A stretch of DNA of 64,000 nt, taken from positions 558,001 to 622,000 of the forward strand of contig NC_047488.1 in NCBI RefSeq assembly GCF_002079055.1, read 5' to 3'. A program made the position numbers and the translations under genes. Shown piece by piece: positions 38,966 through 48,542 of this stretch. Under the pieces are notes generated by a model, which was not told the origin of the DNA, did no database searches, and was given only the letters and a program-made list of their open reading frames with translations. Source of the DNA: Saccharomyces paradoxus (Eukaryota > Ascomycota > Saccharomycetes > Saccharomycetales > Saccharomycetaceae). Each line of letters starts with the position of its first letter. The first letter of the stretch is position 1.

Positions 38966-41533
38966 CTAATCGATATCTAGATTTATTTCCTCCACCATTA
39001 ATTTTTGAGCCATGGTTCCTTCGTATAATGATTCGAAGAATTTGATCGATAGCGAGTTATTTTCTTTTTTGCTTTCCAATTCTTTCTTAGTGACCTGTTT
39101 CTTATCCATAATTATTTCACACGACCTTAGAATTTCACGCGTGGGTACACGTAAAACATCACGTACTTCATTTGAGGTTCTCTGAGCGTTAAGATGAATG
39201 TAGTCTAGTTCCTGCAGCTTTCTTTTGTATTTACTGGAAAGATTCATTGGTAAGGCACGAGGAAGGTCATGAATTAAATAGGTAAGTCCCAATAAGGAGC
39301 CTACTACTGCAACCGGAACTGACAACTTCTTGAGTGAGCTCCACGATGACAATTTTATACCGTTTAATATAATGTTACCTACGACTTTTGTACTCCCAAG
39401 GAAGTATAGTGTTAGGGTAGGAATTTTTGACGTGAAGAGTAATGATGGCCTTGACCAGTATTGTGTCAAAGGATAATTTTTCAAGCCCAAAGACTTCATT
39501 ATGCTATTCCGATCCTCGTTCGTTTGTCCTTCTATATCTGGTAGCTGTGCTGTGACAGGTTTTTGCCAGCTTAAATAGGACAAAAATCCCTTCCAACTTG
39601 GAGCAAACAAATCAGTTATTGACAAAGATACTCTTAGCCTTTTTCCTATTAAATGCTTTCTTTTTCTAAACATTAATTCACTTTTGAAAACACGTTCACA
39701 CATGAAATCATCACCAAGTTCATTTTTTCCGATTTCATAAATCTTTTTTACTAGTGCATCTGTCTTTTGCTTGGCAAACGATTCACTTAAACTTATTGAT
39801 TCATCAATCTGGTTTGCTATGAACGCCTCTGTTGAAAATATGAAGTCATAAATTTGTGCGAGACCCTGGTATTTCGGATATTCGTGCAGTGGGACATCTA
39901 ACGCATTGAGAAGCGCTTCTTTAGTATTGTTATAGGTCATTGTAATTGTTCCCTCGGCCATTTGATCAACAGAAGTTGTTAAATCATTACACTTTGTTCT
40001 GGCGGTTAGTATTTCAGGTCTTAATGTTTCCAGTTGTTCGTCGATTTTTATTTCTTCTTCACTATACATTTTCATGTTGGACTTGGAAATCATTGTTATA
40101 TCGCTTAATAATTTCGATAAATAAGTCTTAGCAGGTAACAATTTGGAAAGTGATCTTTTCTTCAAAACAAAATTGCGTAATGAATCTTCTAGACTGTCAA
40201 AGTCCGGATCTGGATCGCTGTTAGAATATGGATCGTCGTCAGGTTTTCCGTCACCATGATCTTCATTGTCATTTCCATTATTATAATGTGGCATTTCATC
40301 TCCATTTTTAGAAACAAAATGGACAAAATCAGCTGCACGTTTATGTGTTTCTGGGGATAGGTCACGGATTTGCTTTAAAATTAACTCCTTACAACGTTGC
40401 TTGTCTCTGATTTTGTCAAATTTTTTAACAACAAAAAACATCAATTTCTTCTCACGAGAAGCCAGAGAAATAAACTCTTTTGCGGATAGCGTGAGCTGGT
40501 TTTCTGCGTTTACAACAAAAATAACCAAGTCGATTTCTTCTTGCCGGGACATTACTTCGGCGGTTTGTAACGAATCCATGTTCAACCCAGGCGAGTCAAT
40601 CAATGAGATATCAACAGTCCCATTTCTCAGTAAACTAGTGGAAGCAGGCCTTTTATCGTCCTTTATGTAAATCTTCAATAACGCATATTTTTCGTTTTGG
40701 GGAACCAAATTGGGGAGTTCTTTCAAGGTGTGGATTTCGTAAGTTTTTGGATTTTGTATTGAGTACATATCAATGGCTTCCTTAAGAGTGGGAGCAATAT
40801 TTAATGGTATAGCATGCACTTCCTCAATGCCGTCATTTTCCCGGGCCTCTAATATCTCAGAAAATACATTGGTACATGGTAGTTGATCCTCGGGTAGTAA
40901 ACGCTGCTTCAATAGAGAGTTGCAAAGAGCTGATTTACCAGTATTGACGTCACCTGTGATGAATACTTTAGAAGAAACATCATCTACTCTTTTTTTCAAC
41001 GCATTTAAATGATTTGTGACTGATTCGATTTGAGATTGAAATAATTTTGATAGAGCTTTCTTCTCAATATTGAAACTATTCTTTTCTTTGGTACTATAAT
41101 GTCCATCTAGCTTGATATTCAATTGTAGGACATGTAATTTTTCCCGCTCATCATTTGCAGCAATAAAGATCGGGCGAATATTATTTTCTTCTTGAAGCTG
41201 ATCCATAAAAGCTTGTGTCTTTAATATTGACCTTTTCAAAAGTACCCTATTGTTGTTATAATTCCACTGGCTAAGTTGTGAAGAAATTAAATGAGCCTTG
41301 GAGCTGGAAGTACGTAATGAGGGCAGCAAATCATCTTCCCTATGACCTTCTTCACCATCAAACAATGTGGTATGGTCATCAGTTGGCCCACAAAGATTAT
41401 TATTTAAGAACTGACCTTCGTTGCGTGAGTATGTAAGAGTTTGTGGTACCATTGTGGCTGCATCATCGTCCTGATCTGTGGAGCTCTTGTGCTGTTTATT
41501 GCTGCCTTTGAATTGTTGTTTTCCCTCCGACAT
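38966..41533 (-). CDS. FZO1: Fzo1, mitofusin
   Basis: 855 residues, as in S. cerevisiae. Fzo1 is a dynamin-related GTPase in the outer mitochondrial membrane that drives fusion with Ugo1 and Mgm1. The P-loop is GDVNTGKS with K200. G3 is DSPGLN and G4 is VKKFDK. Heptad-repeat regions lie before and after the GTPase domain. A hairpin of two hydrophobic stretches (LTLYFLGSTKVVGNIILNGI, then VPVAVVGSLLGLTYLI) precedes the C-terminal coiled coil. An acidic, low-complexity insertion (DGKPDDDPYSNSDPDPDFDS) sits in the GTPase domain. Confidence 0.97.
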   Translation of the reverse strand: MSEGKQQFKGSNKQHKSSTDQDDDAATMVPQTLTYSRNEGQFLNNNLCGPTDDHTTLFDGEEGHREDDLLPSLRTSSSKAHLISSQLSQWNYNNNRVLLKRSILKTQAFMDQLQEENNIRPIFIAANDEREKLHVLQLNIKLDGHYSTKEKNSFNIEKKALSKLFQSQIESVTNHLNALKKRVDDVSSKVFITGDVNTGKSALCNSLLKQRLLPEDQLPCTNVFSEILEARENDGIEEVHAIPLNIAPTLKEAIDMYSIQNPKTYEIHTLKELPNLVPQNEKYALLKIYIKDDKRPASTSLLRNGTVDISLIDSPGLNMDSLQTAEVMSRQEEIDLVIFVVNAENQLTLSAKEFISLASREKKLMFFVVKKFDKIRDKQRCKELILKQIRDLSPETHKRAADFVHFVSKNGDEMPHYNNGNDNEDHGDGKPDDDPYSNSDPDPDFDSLEDSLRNFVLKKRSLSKLLPAKTYLSKLLSDITMISKSNMKMYSEEEIKIDEQLETLRPEILTARTKCNDLTTSVDQMAEGTITMTYNNTKEALLNALDVPLHEYPKYQGLAQIYDFIFSTEAFIANQIDESISLSESFAKQKTDALVKKIYEIGKNELGDDFMCERVFKSELMFRKRKHLIGKRLRVSLSITDLFAPSWKGFLSYLSWQKPVTAQLPDIEGQTNEDRNSIMKSLGLKNYPLTQYWSRPSLLFTSKIPTLTLYFLGSTKVVGNIILNGIKLSSWSSLKKLSVPVAVVGSLLGLTYLIHDLPRALPMNLSSKYKRKLQELDYIHLNAQRTSNEVRDVLRVPTREILRSCEIIMDKKQVTKKELESKKENNSLSIKFFESLYEGTMAQKLMVEEINLDID

Positions 41534-42158
41534 GTTGTTAGAAAAGCCTATCGTTCCGCCTCTATTCCAAGTTGCTATACGATGTTGCTGTGTTTGGGTT
41601 TATTTTTCTTTATTTGCTAATAGAATCTGTAGTCTTGGTTTATCTTGTTTCAATGATGGCATCGTTCGCCTCACCTAATATTAGCCCGGCCGTATTCTTG
41701 CCATGAATAGTTATATTTACCCGGACTGCTCATTAACTTTTGTATATTAACCTCCGTTCGGTGTTAGCGCGAATTATTTTACTAGCGCCACGTATTAGTA
41801 ATACCAAGCTATCTTATCGTATAAGGGATTAACCTGAAATATATTATAAAACGCTGTTATTTGTACCATTTTCCAAGTGTAGGGAAAGAGTATTGTGAAT
41901 TTTCAATTGCTGTCGAGTCTATCGCTGCTTGTAAGACATATTCTGATATCTTTTCATGTTAATTTTTCTTTTGGATACTTTCAACCCAGACAATCTGTCA
42001 TTTGGTGAAAAACGACACAAACTCCTTTGTCACAACAATTGTAATTTTGAAAATATATGAGAGAATATTGATAAGGCTAGGAAGATGTCACTAGAAAAGC
42101 TATTCTTGGTAATTTCCTAAAAAAGAATTTCAAGAACTGGAAGAAGAATTAGAGAGTA
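41534..42158. other. Divergent FZO1-DTR1 intergenic region
   Basis: 625 bases with both promoters. GACACAAAC at 42,014-42,022 matches eight of nine positions of the Ndt80 middle sporulation element (GNCRCAAAW), about 140 bases before DTR1, a spore-specific gene in S. cerevisiae. No other element is defensible. Confidence 0.4.
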
Positions 42159-43877
42159 ATGGAAAGCAAATCGTTTCAAAAGAGAAATTTGGACCTGCAA
42201 ATAAATTCACAAGATAGCGGAACTAGCCGCTCGACATTTCATTCGCTACAAGATTTAGGAGATGATGTAATCAATGAAAGCTGGGATCGTGTAAATCAAA
42301 AGAAGATTGATATAGATAATCGTGTGTTTCATGAACATCCTGATTCTTCCCCGTCATTATCGGCCCAAAAAGCAAATACAAAAGAGGAGGAAGTAGCTAT
42401 AAAGTCATCAAACTCCCAGTCAAGAGACCCTTCTCCAGGTTCTCAAGCAAACATTCCATACACGTATTTTACCAAGGATCGAAGACTAGTTATATTTGGA
42501 ATTATCATTTTTATAGGATTCTTGGGCCCAATGTCAGGAAATATATATATACCAGCATTACCGCTGCTACAAAGGGAATATAATGTAAGCGCAACAACCA
42601 TAAACGCTACAGTTTCTGTATTTATGGCCGTTTTTTCCGTTGGTCCACTCTTTTGGGGCGCACTTGCCGATTTTGGTGGGAGAAAATTTCTATATATGGT
42701 GTCGTTGTCACTAATGTTAATTGTTAATATACTGCTGGCTGCAGTGCCGGTGAATATTGCGGCGCTTTTTGTTTTAAGAATTTTCCAAGCTTTCGCTTCC
42801 AGCTCTGTGATTTCTTTGGGGGCTGGCACTGTAACAGACGTTGTTCCTCCAAAACACAGGGGAAAGGCAATAGCATATTTCATGATGGGTCCAAACATGG
42901 GCCCTATTATAGCACCCATTGTTGCTGGGCTAATTTTAATGAAAGGGAATTACTGGAGATGGCTTTTTGGTTTCACTTCTATTATGGCGGGAATAGCATT
43001 GATATTGGTCACTGCCTTACTTCCAGAAACATTGCGTTGTATAGTTGGCAATGGAGATCCTAAATGGGGTGAAAAAAAGGATGAATCTGAAAATAATGGA
43101 CTTTCATCTTTCAAAAGTAATGAAACATCGTATTGGCGTCTGTTCCCGGACATGGGTATTCGTAAACCAGTCACTGATGACGCTTTTTTCCAACAGAAAT
43201 TTCCGAAACCACCTAAAGCAGGTTTGACACTATATTGGAAAATGATTAAATGTCCTCCAATAATAATTACATCCGTCAGTACTGCACTCCTGTTTTCTAG
43301 TTACTACGCCTTCAGTGTCACGTTTTCTTATTATCTTGAAAATGACTACAACTTTACTATGTTGGAGATTGGCGCTGCTTATGTCTGCCCTGGCGTAGCC
43401 ATGTTACTGGGATCTCAATCTGGTGGTCATCTTTCAGATTATCTTCGTTTGCGCTGGATTAAAAATCACCCTGAAAAGAAATTTCCTGCAGAGTTTCGTC
43501 TACTACTGAATCTGATTGGAATTTTACTAACAATATGCGGTACAGTTGGATATGGATGGGCGATCTTCTTTCATTACCATTTTGTGGTTCTTTTGGTTTT
43601 TTCCGCCCTCACCGCTTTTGGTATGACCTGGTGCAGCAATACCTCAATGACATATTTAACTGAGTTATTCCCTAAAAGAGCCGCTGGGACTGTCGCTGTT
43701 AGCAGCTTCTTTCGAAATGTCGGCGCTGCCATTAGTTCTGCCATTATTTTACAACTTTGTAACGCAATGGGAATTGGATGGTGTTTTACAGGGTTGGGTA
43801 TCTGCAGTTTAGTTTCATTGATTGGTATATTATATCTACTCATTTTCCAAAGAAAATATACTGCAAAAGAATTTTAA
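42159..43877 (+). CDS. DTR1: Dtr1, dityrosine/multidrug MFS transporter
   Basis: 572 residues, as in S. cerevisiae. It is a 12-helix major facilitator of the DHA1 drug:H+ antiporter group in the prospore membrane that exports bisformyl dityrosine for the outer spore wall. A hydrophilic N-terminal tail (about 1-108) precedes the first helix. Motif A is GALADFGGRKFLY; the helix-5 antiporter motif region includes GPNMGPIIAPIVAG. A long cytosolic loop is at about residues 300-360. The frame is intact. In S. cerevisiae the next gene is RPS6B; here chromosome XVI-type sequence follows its stop. Confidence 0.96.
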   Translation: MESKSFQKRNLDLQINSQDSGTSRSTFHSLQDLGDDVINESWDRVNQKKIDIDNRVFHEHPDSSPSLSAQKANTKEEEVAIKSSNSQSRDPSPGSQANIPYTYFTKDRRLVIFGIIIFIGFLGPMSGNIYIPALPLLQREYNVSATTINATVSVFMAVFSVGPLFWGALADFGGRKFLYMVSLSLMLIVNILLAAVPVNIAALFVLRIFQAFASSSVISLGAGTVTDVVPPKHRGKAIAYFMMGPNMGPIIAPIVAGLILMKGNYWRWLFGFTSIMAGIALILVTALLPETLRCIVGNGDPKWGEKKDESENNGLSSFKSNETSYWRLFPDMGIRKPVTDDAFFQQKFPKPPKAGLTLYWKMIKCPPIIITSVSTALLFSSYYAFSVTFSYYLENDYNFTMLEIGAAYVCPGVAMLLGSQSGGHLSDYLRLRWIKNHPEKKFPAEFRLLLNLIGILLTICGTVGYGWAIFFHYHFVVLLVFSALTAFGMTWCSNTSMTYLTELFPKRAAGTVAVSSFFRNVGAAISSAIILQLCNAMGIGWCFTGLGICSLVSLIGILYLLIFQRKYTAKEF

Positions 43878-44048
43878 GAAATAGTTTATATTTAGCTATT
43901 GAACTTAGTTTTGTAAAAATTTCCTCCTGTTTATGGAAATTAGGGTATTTATCATACATAACAACCAAAAACTCAAAAAAACACAATGCCTCAAGTGGTT
44001 TATCAAAGAAAAAAATCGAAGTTATGGTTAATTATATTAAATTAAGCC

Positions 44049-44261
44049 AACAATGGTGTCAAGTTAAGACAAACCGATAGATTTTTGGATGGTGTTGCTG
44101 ATGGTTCCATGAGATCCAAGGCTGAAAGAATGGCCAAGATGGAAAGAAGAGAAAGAAACAGACATGCCAAGCAAGGTGAATCTGATAGACACAATGCTGT
44201 TTCCTTATCAAAGCATCTATTCAGCGGTAAGCGTGGTGCCGGTAAGACTGATTTCCGTTGA
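44049..44261 (+). pseudogene. NOG1: NOG1 3'-terminal relic (last 70 codons)
   Basis: Seventy codons plus the stop (44,259-44,261) encode the C-terminal end of Nog1, the essential nucleolar GTPase of 60S assembly: LRQTDRFLDGVADGSMRSKA, then MAKMERRERNRHAKQGES, ending LFSGKRGAGKTDFR. The complete protein is about 647 residues, so about 90 percent, including the GTPase domain, is absent. An in-frame stop sits just upstream (44,043-44,045) and there is no proper start, so it cannot make Nog1. The sequence itself is barely decayed, pointing to a recent event. It marks the left end of the imported block. Confidence 0.9.
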
Positions 44262-44672
44262 TTTCTCTACTTCTTATTCTTTCTTTTGCATGTACTCTAA
44301 AAAACATATGAATATAAAATATGGATGTGCGTACACGGCATTCTAATCTTTTTGGGCTGATAGGATTATCATTTACATTTGATTTTCTTTCTCACTATTA
44401 GTGGTTTCTTTTTTTCTTTCTTTCTCACCCTCTCTAAATCCTATTTAATTCTGTATAATAACAAATAGCCAATTTAAGTTATCCAACAAGTCGATTTTTA
44501 CTCGTTCTGTCATTTTCTTTGTGTGTTACTGGCTGTATACAAATAATCAAATATGACAAAAGAGAAGGGGTATGGCGTCAAAGTGGCACTTCTACTTTGC
44601 CGTGCTACATCATTCAACCTATTGAGTCTCCCACAAGGATGACAAAATAAGAAATTATTATCGTTTTCGCAG

Positions 44673-44695
44673 CGTATCGTATAAGGCAACAATAG
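44673..44695 (+). promoter_or_regulatory. Fzf1-binding element of the SSU1 promoter
   Basis: A 23-base sequence beginning CGTATCGTATAAGG and ending CAACAATAG is, as far as I recall, identical to the Fzf1 footprint described in the S. cerevisiae SSU1 promoter. Fzf1 is the zinc-finger activator of SSU1. It lies about 400 bases upstream of the start. If my recollection is right, the copy brought its regulatory site with it unchanged. Confidence 0.65.
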
Positions 44696-44728
44696 CGATG
44701 TCTCCCTTCCATCGACTGATAATTTTTT

Positions 44729-44745
44729 TGCAAACTATCAAGTTT
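44729..44745 (+). promoter_or_regulatory. Second Fzf1-type motif (CTATCA core)
   Basis: TGCAAACTATCAAGTTT matches about 15 of 17 positions of the degenerate Fzf1-regulon motif YGSMNMCTATCAYTTYY as I remember it, 35 bases downstream of the first element. Candidate only. Confidence 0.4.
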
Positions 44746-45098
44746 TTATTATCCTTGTACCGCGCCTGTAGCGGAAAAGCTGCAAGTGCATGAATCTAAA
44801 AAGCAGAAGACTCATCGCCGTGTTTGGCATATTGGGGTTGTCTTGGAATTCTTGCGCTTATTTTTTGCTCAAGATGGGTACTTGATATATTTAAACAAAG
44901 GTTCTAATAGAATAGTCAACCAGCATATATATCCTTGTCTTGTTACATTTATAACCTATGATCTTTACTGCATGGACTCCTCAGGTATAAATAATATAAA
45001 CCAAACTTCTTCCCTCAATAACAATTGTTGGTTGAGCTCAGACAATACGCGTATTTTGAAGACGGTTTATAGTATAGAAGAAAAAAAGTGGAATATAA

Positions 45099-46430
45099 AT
45101 GGCTGCCAATTGGATACTTGCTGTCATGAGGCTGTTCGATCCCTTCATGTTTGTTATGGTCATGGGTGTCGGTATTTCATCGAATGTTCTATATAACTTC
45201 CCATATCCTGCAAGATGGTTAAGAATATGCTCATATATCATGTTCGCTATCACGTGCCTTATTTTCATTGCTGTACAGGCCCTGCAACTGTTACATTTGA
45301 TTATTTATATCATGGAGAAAAGCTTCAGAGAATATTTCAATGACTTTTTCAGAAATATGAAGCACAATTTATTTTGGGGTACTTATCCCATGGGATTAGT
45401 TACAATTATAAATTTCTTAGGAGCACTGTCAAAAGAGTACACTACGAAAAGCCCTACTAATTCCAAGAACTTGATGGTATTTGTTTATTTCCTGTGGTGG
45501 TATGATCTGGCAGTCTGTTTAGTAATAGCTTGGGGTATCACATTCCTCATTTGGCATGATTATTACTCTTTGGAAGGGATTGGGAATTATCCTTCATATA
45601 ATATCAGAATGGCATCCGAGAACATGAAAATTGTATTGCTGCTAGATATCGTTCCGCTAATCGTCGTCGCTTCAAGTTGTGGAACATTCACAATGTCAGA
45701 AATATTTGGTCATGCGTTCAATAGAAATATTCAACTAATAACGTTGGTAATATGTGCCTTGACCTGGCTACATGCCATTATCTTCATTTTCATATTGATG
45801 GCGATATACTTCTGGAGTCTTTATATCAATAAGATACCGCCGATGACGCAGGTTTCCACGCTGTTCCTGCTTTTGGGGCCGATGGGCCAAGGCAGTTTTG
45901 GGGTTTTGTTGCTTACAGACAATATAAAAAAGTATGTGGACAAATATTACCAAACGGATAACGTTACTAGAGAACAAGAAATACTGGCTATTGCGGTTCC
46001 ATGGTGTTTCAAAGTTCTAGGCATTATCTCTGCTATAGGGTTGCTTTCCATGGGCTACTTTTTTACTGTGATTTCCGTCCTTTCAATTCTGTCGTATTAC
46101 AATAAAAAAGAGATTGAAAGTGAGACAGGGAAAGTGAAGAGAGTTTATACCTTTCAAAAAGGTTTTTGGGGAATGACTTTCACGATGGGTACTATGTCTC
46201 GAGGAAACGAAGAGCTATACGTGCAATATGATCAGTACGTTCCACTATATGCATTCAGAGTCCTAGGAACCATATACGGCGGTGTTTGCGTTTGTTGGTC
46301 AATTCTATGCCTTTTATGCACATTGCATGGGTATTCAAAAAAGGTCCTTCATGCCGCCAGTAAATCTTCACTATTTTCAGTGTCAGATACGGAGAAAACG
46401 ATCATTTCTCCGTATAACAAACAGCATTGA
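45099..46430 (+). CDS. SSU1: Ssu1 sulfite efflux pump, second copy with altered C-terminus
   Basis: 443 residues, against 458 in S. cerevisiae. Ssu1 is a plasma-membrane sulfite exporter of the TDT/TehA-Mae1 family with about ten transmembrane helices; all hydrophobic segments are present (e.g. PFMFVMVMGVGISS, LTWLHAIIFIFILMAIYFW, LLLGPMGQGSFGVLLL). The frame matches the ortholog to N440. There an extra AAAC (46,419-46,422) shifts it, giving KQH and a stop, while the usual tail (SIESVEESNSAL...STRLA) stays readable in another frame up to 46,479. Only the cytosolic last 18 residues are affected, so the pump may still work. Its gene neighbours here are relics. Confidence 0.9.
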   Translation: MAANWILAVMRLFDPFMFVMVMGVGISSNVLYNFPYPARWLRICSYIMFAITCLIFIAVQALQLLHLIIYIMEKSFREYFNDFFRNMKHNLFWGTYPMGLVTIINFLGALSKEYTTKSPTNSKNLMVFVYFLWWYDLAVCLVIAWGITFLIWHDYYSLEGIGNYPSYNIRMASENMKIVLLLDIVPLIVVASSCGTFTMSEIFGHAFNRNIQLITLVICALTWLHAIIFIFILMAIYFWSLYINKIPPMTQVSTLFLLLGPMGQGSFGVLLLTDNIKKYVDKYYQTDNVTREQEILAIAVPWCFKVLGIISAIGLLSMGYFFTVISVLSILSYYNKKEIESETGKVKRVYTFQKGFWGMTFTMGTMSRGNEELYVQYDQYVPLYAFRVLGTIYGGVCVCWSILCLLCTLHGYSKKVLHAASKSSLFSVSDTEKTIISPYNKQH

Positions 46431-46479
46431 AAGCGTGGAAGAATCAAACTCGGCTCTAGATTCCACGCGTTTAGCATAA

Positions 46480-46799
46480 GTTGTTGTGTTATGTATACAT
46501 AATTGTCAAGCATTTCACGTAGCTGTCTCAGTAAATAATTTAATTCGTTTGCACAGCATTCGCTGTTTTTCCCTCTTCCTGTCGTTGTCAAGGTGCGTGA
46601 TATTTCTTGACGTCTCTTAGTAAGCACGACCCTCGTCAATTTTTCGAGGATTTCGGAGTTTTTCATTTGGAATTTAATGTTGAAGTGAGGCTAAAAAAGT
46701 ATAAGAAGCATTTCTGATTTTTCTCAGGCGGTTCTCATTCTTCAATCTTATTTTACGGTTTTCTTTCATATATATTTATACATTCATTTACAGAACTTC
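46480..46799. other. SSU1-GLR1 spacer
   Basis: 320 bases between SSU1 and the GLR1 relic, presumably the copied native spacer. A 105-codon antisense frame (46,349-46,666) crosses the SSU1 end and has no recognisable product. Confidence 0.45.
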
Positions 46800-48235
46800 A
46801 TGCATTCTGCAACTAAACAATCATTTAGAATTTTACAGAAAGAACAATGTCTATGAATATCCCGTTATCGGGGGTGGCTCAGGAGGTGTTGCTTCCGCAA
46901 GAAGGGCTGCATCTTATGGTGCAAAAACCTTACTAGTAGGAGCTAAGACACTTGGTGGCACCTGTGTTAGCGTGGATTGTGTCCCTAAGAAAGTCATGTG
47001 GTATGCTTCTGACCTGGCTACTAGAGTATCCCATGCAAAGGAGTATGGATTATATCAGAATCTTCCATTAGATAAAGAGCATTTGTCATTTAATTGGCCA
47101 GAAATCAAGCAGAAAAGGGACGCTTATGTCCATAGATTGAACGGTATATACCAGAAAAATTTGGATAAAGAAAAAGTGGATGTTGTATTTGGGTGGGCCA
47201 GGTTTAATAAGGACGGTAACGTTGAAGTGCAGAAAAGAGATAATACCACTGAAGTTTACTCAGCTAATCATATTTTAATCGCAACCGGCGGAAAGGCTAT
47301 TTTCCCTGAAAGCATACCAGGTTTCGAACTAGGTACTGATTCTGACGGGTTCTTCAGGTTAGAAGAGCAACCCAAGAAAGTTGTTGACGTTGGTGCTGGT
47401 TATATTGGTATTGAGTTAGCAGGTGTTTTCCGTGGGCTAGGCTCCGAAACGCACTTGGTCATTAGGGGTGAAACTGTCTTGAGAAAATTTGATGAATGCA
47501 TCCAGAGCACCATTACCGACCATTACATAAACGAGGGCATCAATGTTCATTAACTACCCAAAATTGTTAAGGTGGAGAAGAATGAAGAAACCAACAAATT
47601 GAAAATACATATGAATGACTCAAAGTCCATCGATGACGTTGACGAATTAATTTGGACAATTGGACGTAAATCACATTTCGGTATGAGTTCAGAAAACATA
47701 GGTATAAAGCTGAACTCTCATGACCAAATCACCGCTGATGAATATCAAAATACCAATGTTTCCCTAACATTTATTCTCTAGCGACGTTGTTGGAAAAGTT
47801 GAATTGATTCCCGTCGCCATTGCAGCAGGTAGAAAGCTATCTAATAGATTGTTTGGTCCTGAGAAATTTCGCAATGACAAACTTGATTATGAAAACGTCC
47901 CCAGTGTAATATTTTCACACCCAGAAGCCGGTTCCATTGGTATTTCTGAGAAGGAAGCCATTGAAAAATACGGTAAGGAGAATATTAAAGTCTACAATTC
48001 TAAATTCACCGCTATGTACTATGCTATGTTGAGTGAAAAATCGCCTACAAGATATAAAATTGTCTGTGTGGGGCCAAATGAGAAGGTTGTCGGTCTGTAC
48101 ATTGTTGGTACTTCCTCTGCAGAAATCTTGCAAGGGTTTGGTGTTGCTATAAAGATGGGTGCCACCAAGGCTGATTTTGATAATTGTGTTGCTATTCATC
48201 CAACTAGCGCAGAAGAATTGGTTACTGTGAGATGA
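46800..48235 (+). pseudogene. GLR1: GLR1 pseudogene (glutathione reductase copy)
   Basis: Sequence related to Glr1 (483 residues, NADPH-dependent reduction of GSSG) runs from the mitochondrial start region ([10 protein letters not shown]) to the family end ([12 protein letters not shown]). It is broken: neither the upstream nor the second ATG (46,849) reads into the body because of a small deletion near codon 17; a nonsense codon is at 47,551-47,553; a net frameshift falls between about 47,755 and 47,800. Damaging substitutions include Gly for the FAD-ribose Glu (LVGAKTLGG) and Asp for Gly in the redox motif, now CVSVDC, although both cysteines remain. The body is otherwise close to the functional protein, so decay is young. 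Confidence 0.92.
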
Positions 48236-48542
48236 AGCGATGAAACTGGATACCCGATCTGTTGCTGCTATACTGAACTTTTGTAAACCATTTTATATAG
48301 CATCTTGAAACACGTAGCAATTTTGTTATTTCTTTTTTACATAACTTTTAGCCAAAGGTGACCGGTTGGGATACTCAATTGAGAATTCATATCAATTCTC
48401 GTTTACAGTACATATGATTATTTTTCTTTTTGTTAATTATATAAAAAATAAAGTTATTTGATTTTAAGCTTAGAAACACACAAAATACAGAATAAGAAAG
48501 GAGTTTTTGAACAAAAGAATTTATTTTCACTGCTTTCTAAAT
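48236..48542. other. GLR1 relic-RPS6 convergent 3' region
   Basis: 307 bases. It contains a perfect 7-bp inverted repeat GAGAATT/AATTCTC with a 6-base loop (48,381-48,400), downstream of RPS6 on its transcript side. Otherwise A/T-rich 3' UTR sequence. Confidence 0.5.

Larger units (their letters stand above)
44262..45098. other. NOG1 3' flank and SSU1 promoter region
   Basis: 837 bases that look like the normal chromosome XVI spacer: NOG1 3' UTR, then the SSU1 promoter with an Fzf1 footprint-like element and a second Fzf1-type motif (both listed), and TATA-like stretches near 44,885 and 44,985. A 136-codon open frame (44,786-45,196) runs through it into SSU1 in another frame and appears accidental. 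Confidence 0.6.

Noticed and set aside
44786-45196. 136-codon open frame across the SSU1 promoter
   Set aside because: It overlaps the SSU1 start in another frame, has no recognisable product and looks like a chance opening.
48381-48400. Perfect 7-bp inverted repeat downstream of RPS6
   Set aside because: Short, A/T-rich stem; not distinguishable from chance or a weak 3' UTR hairpin.
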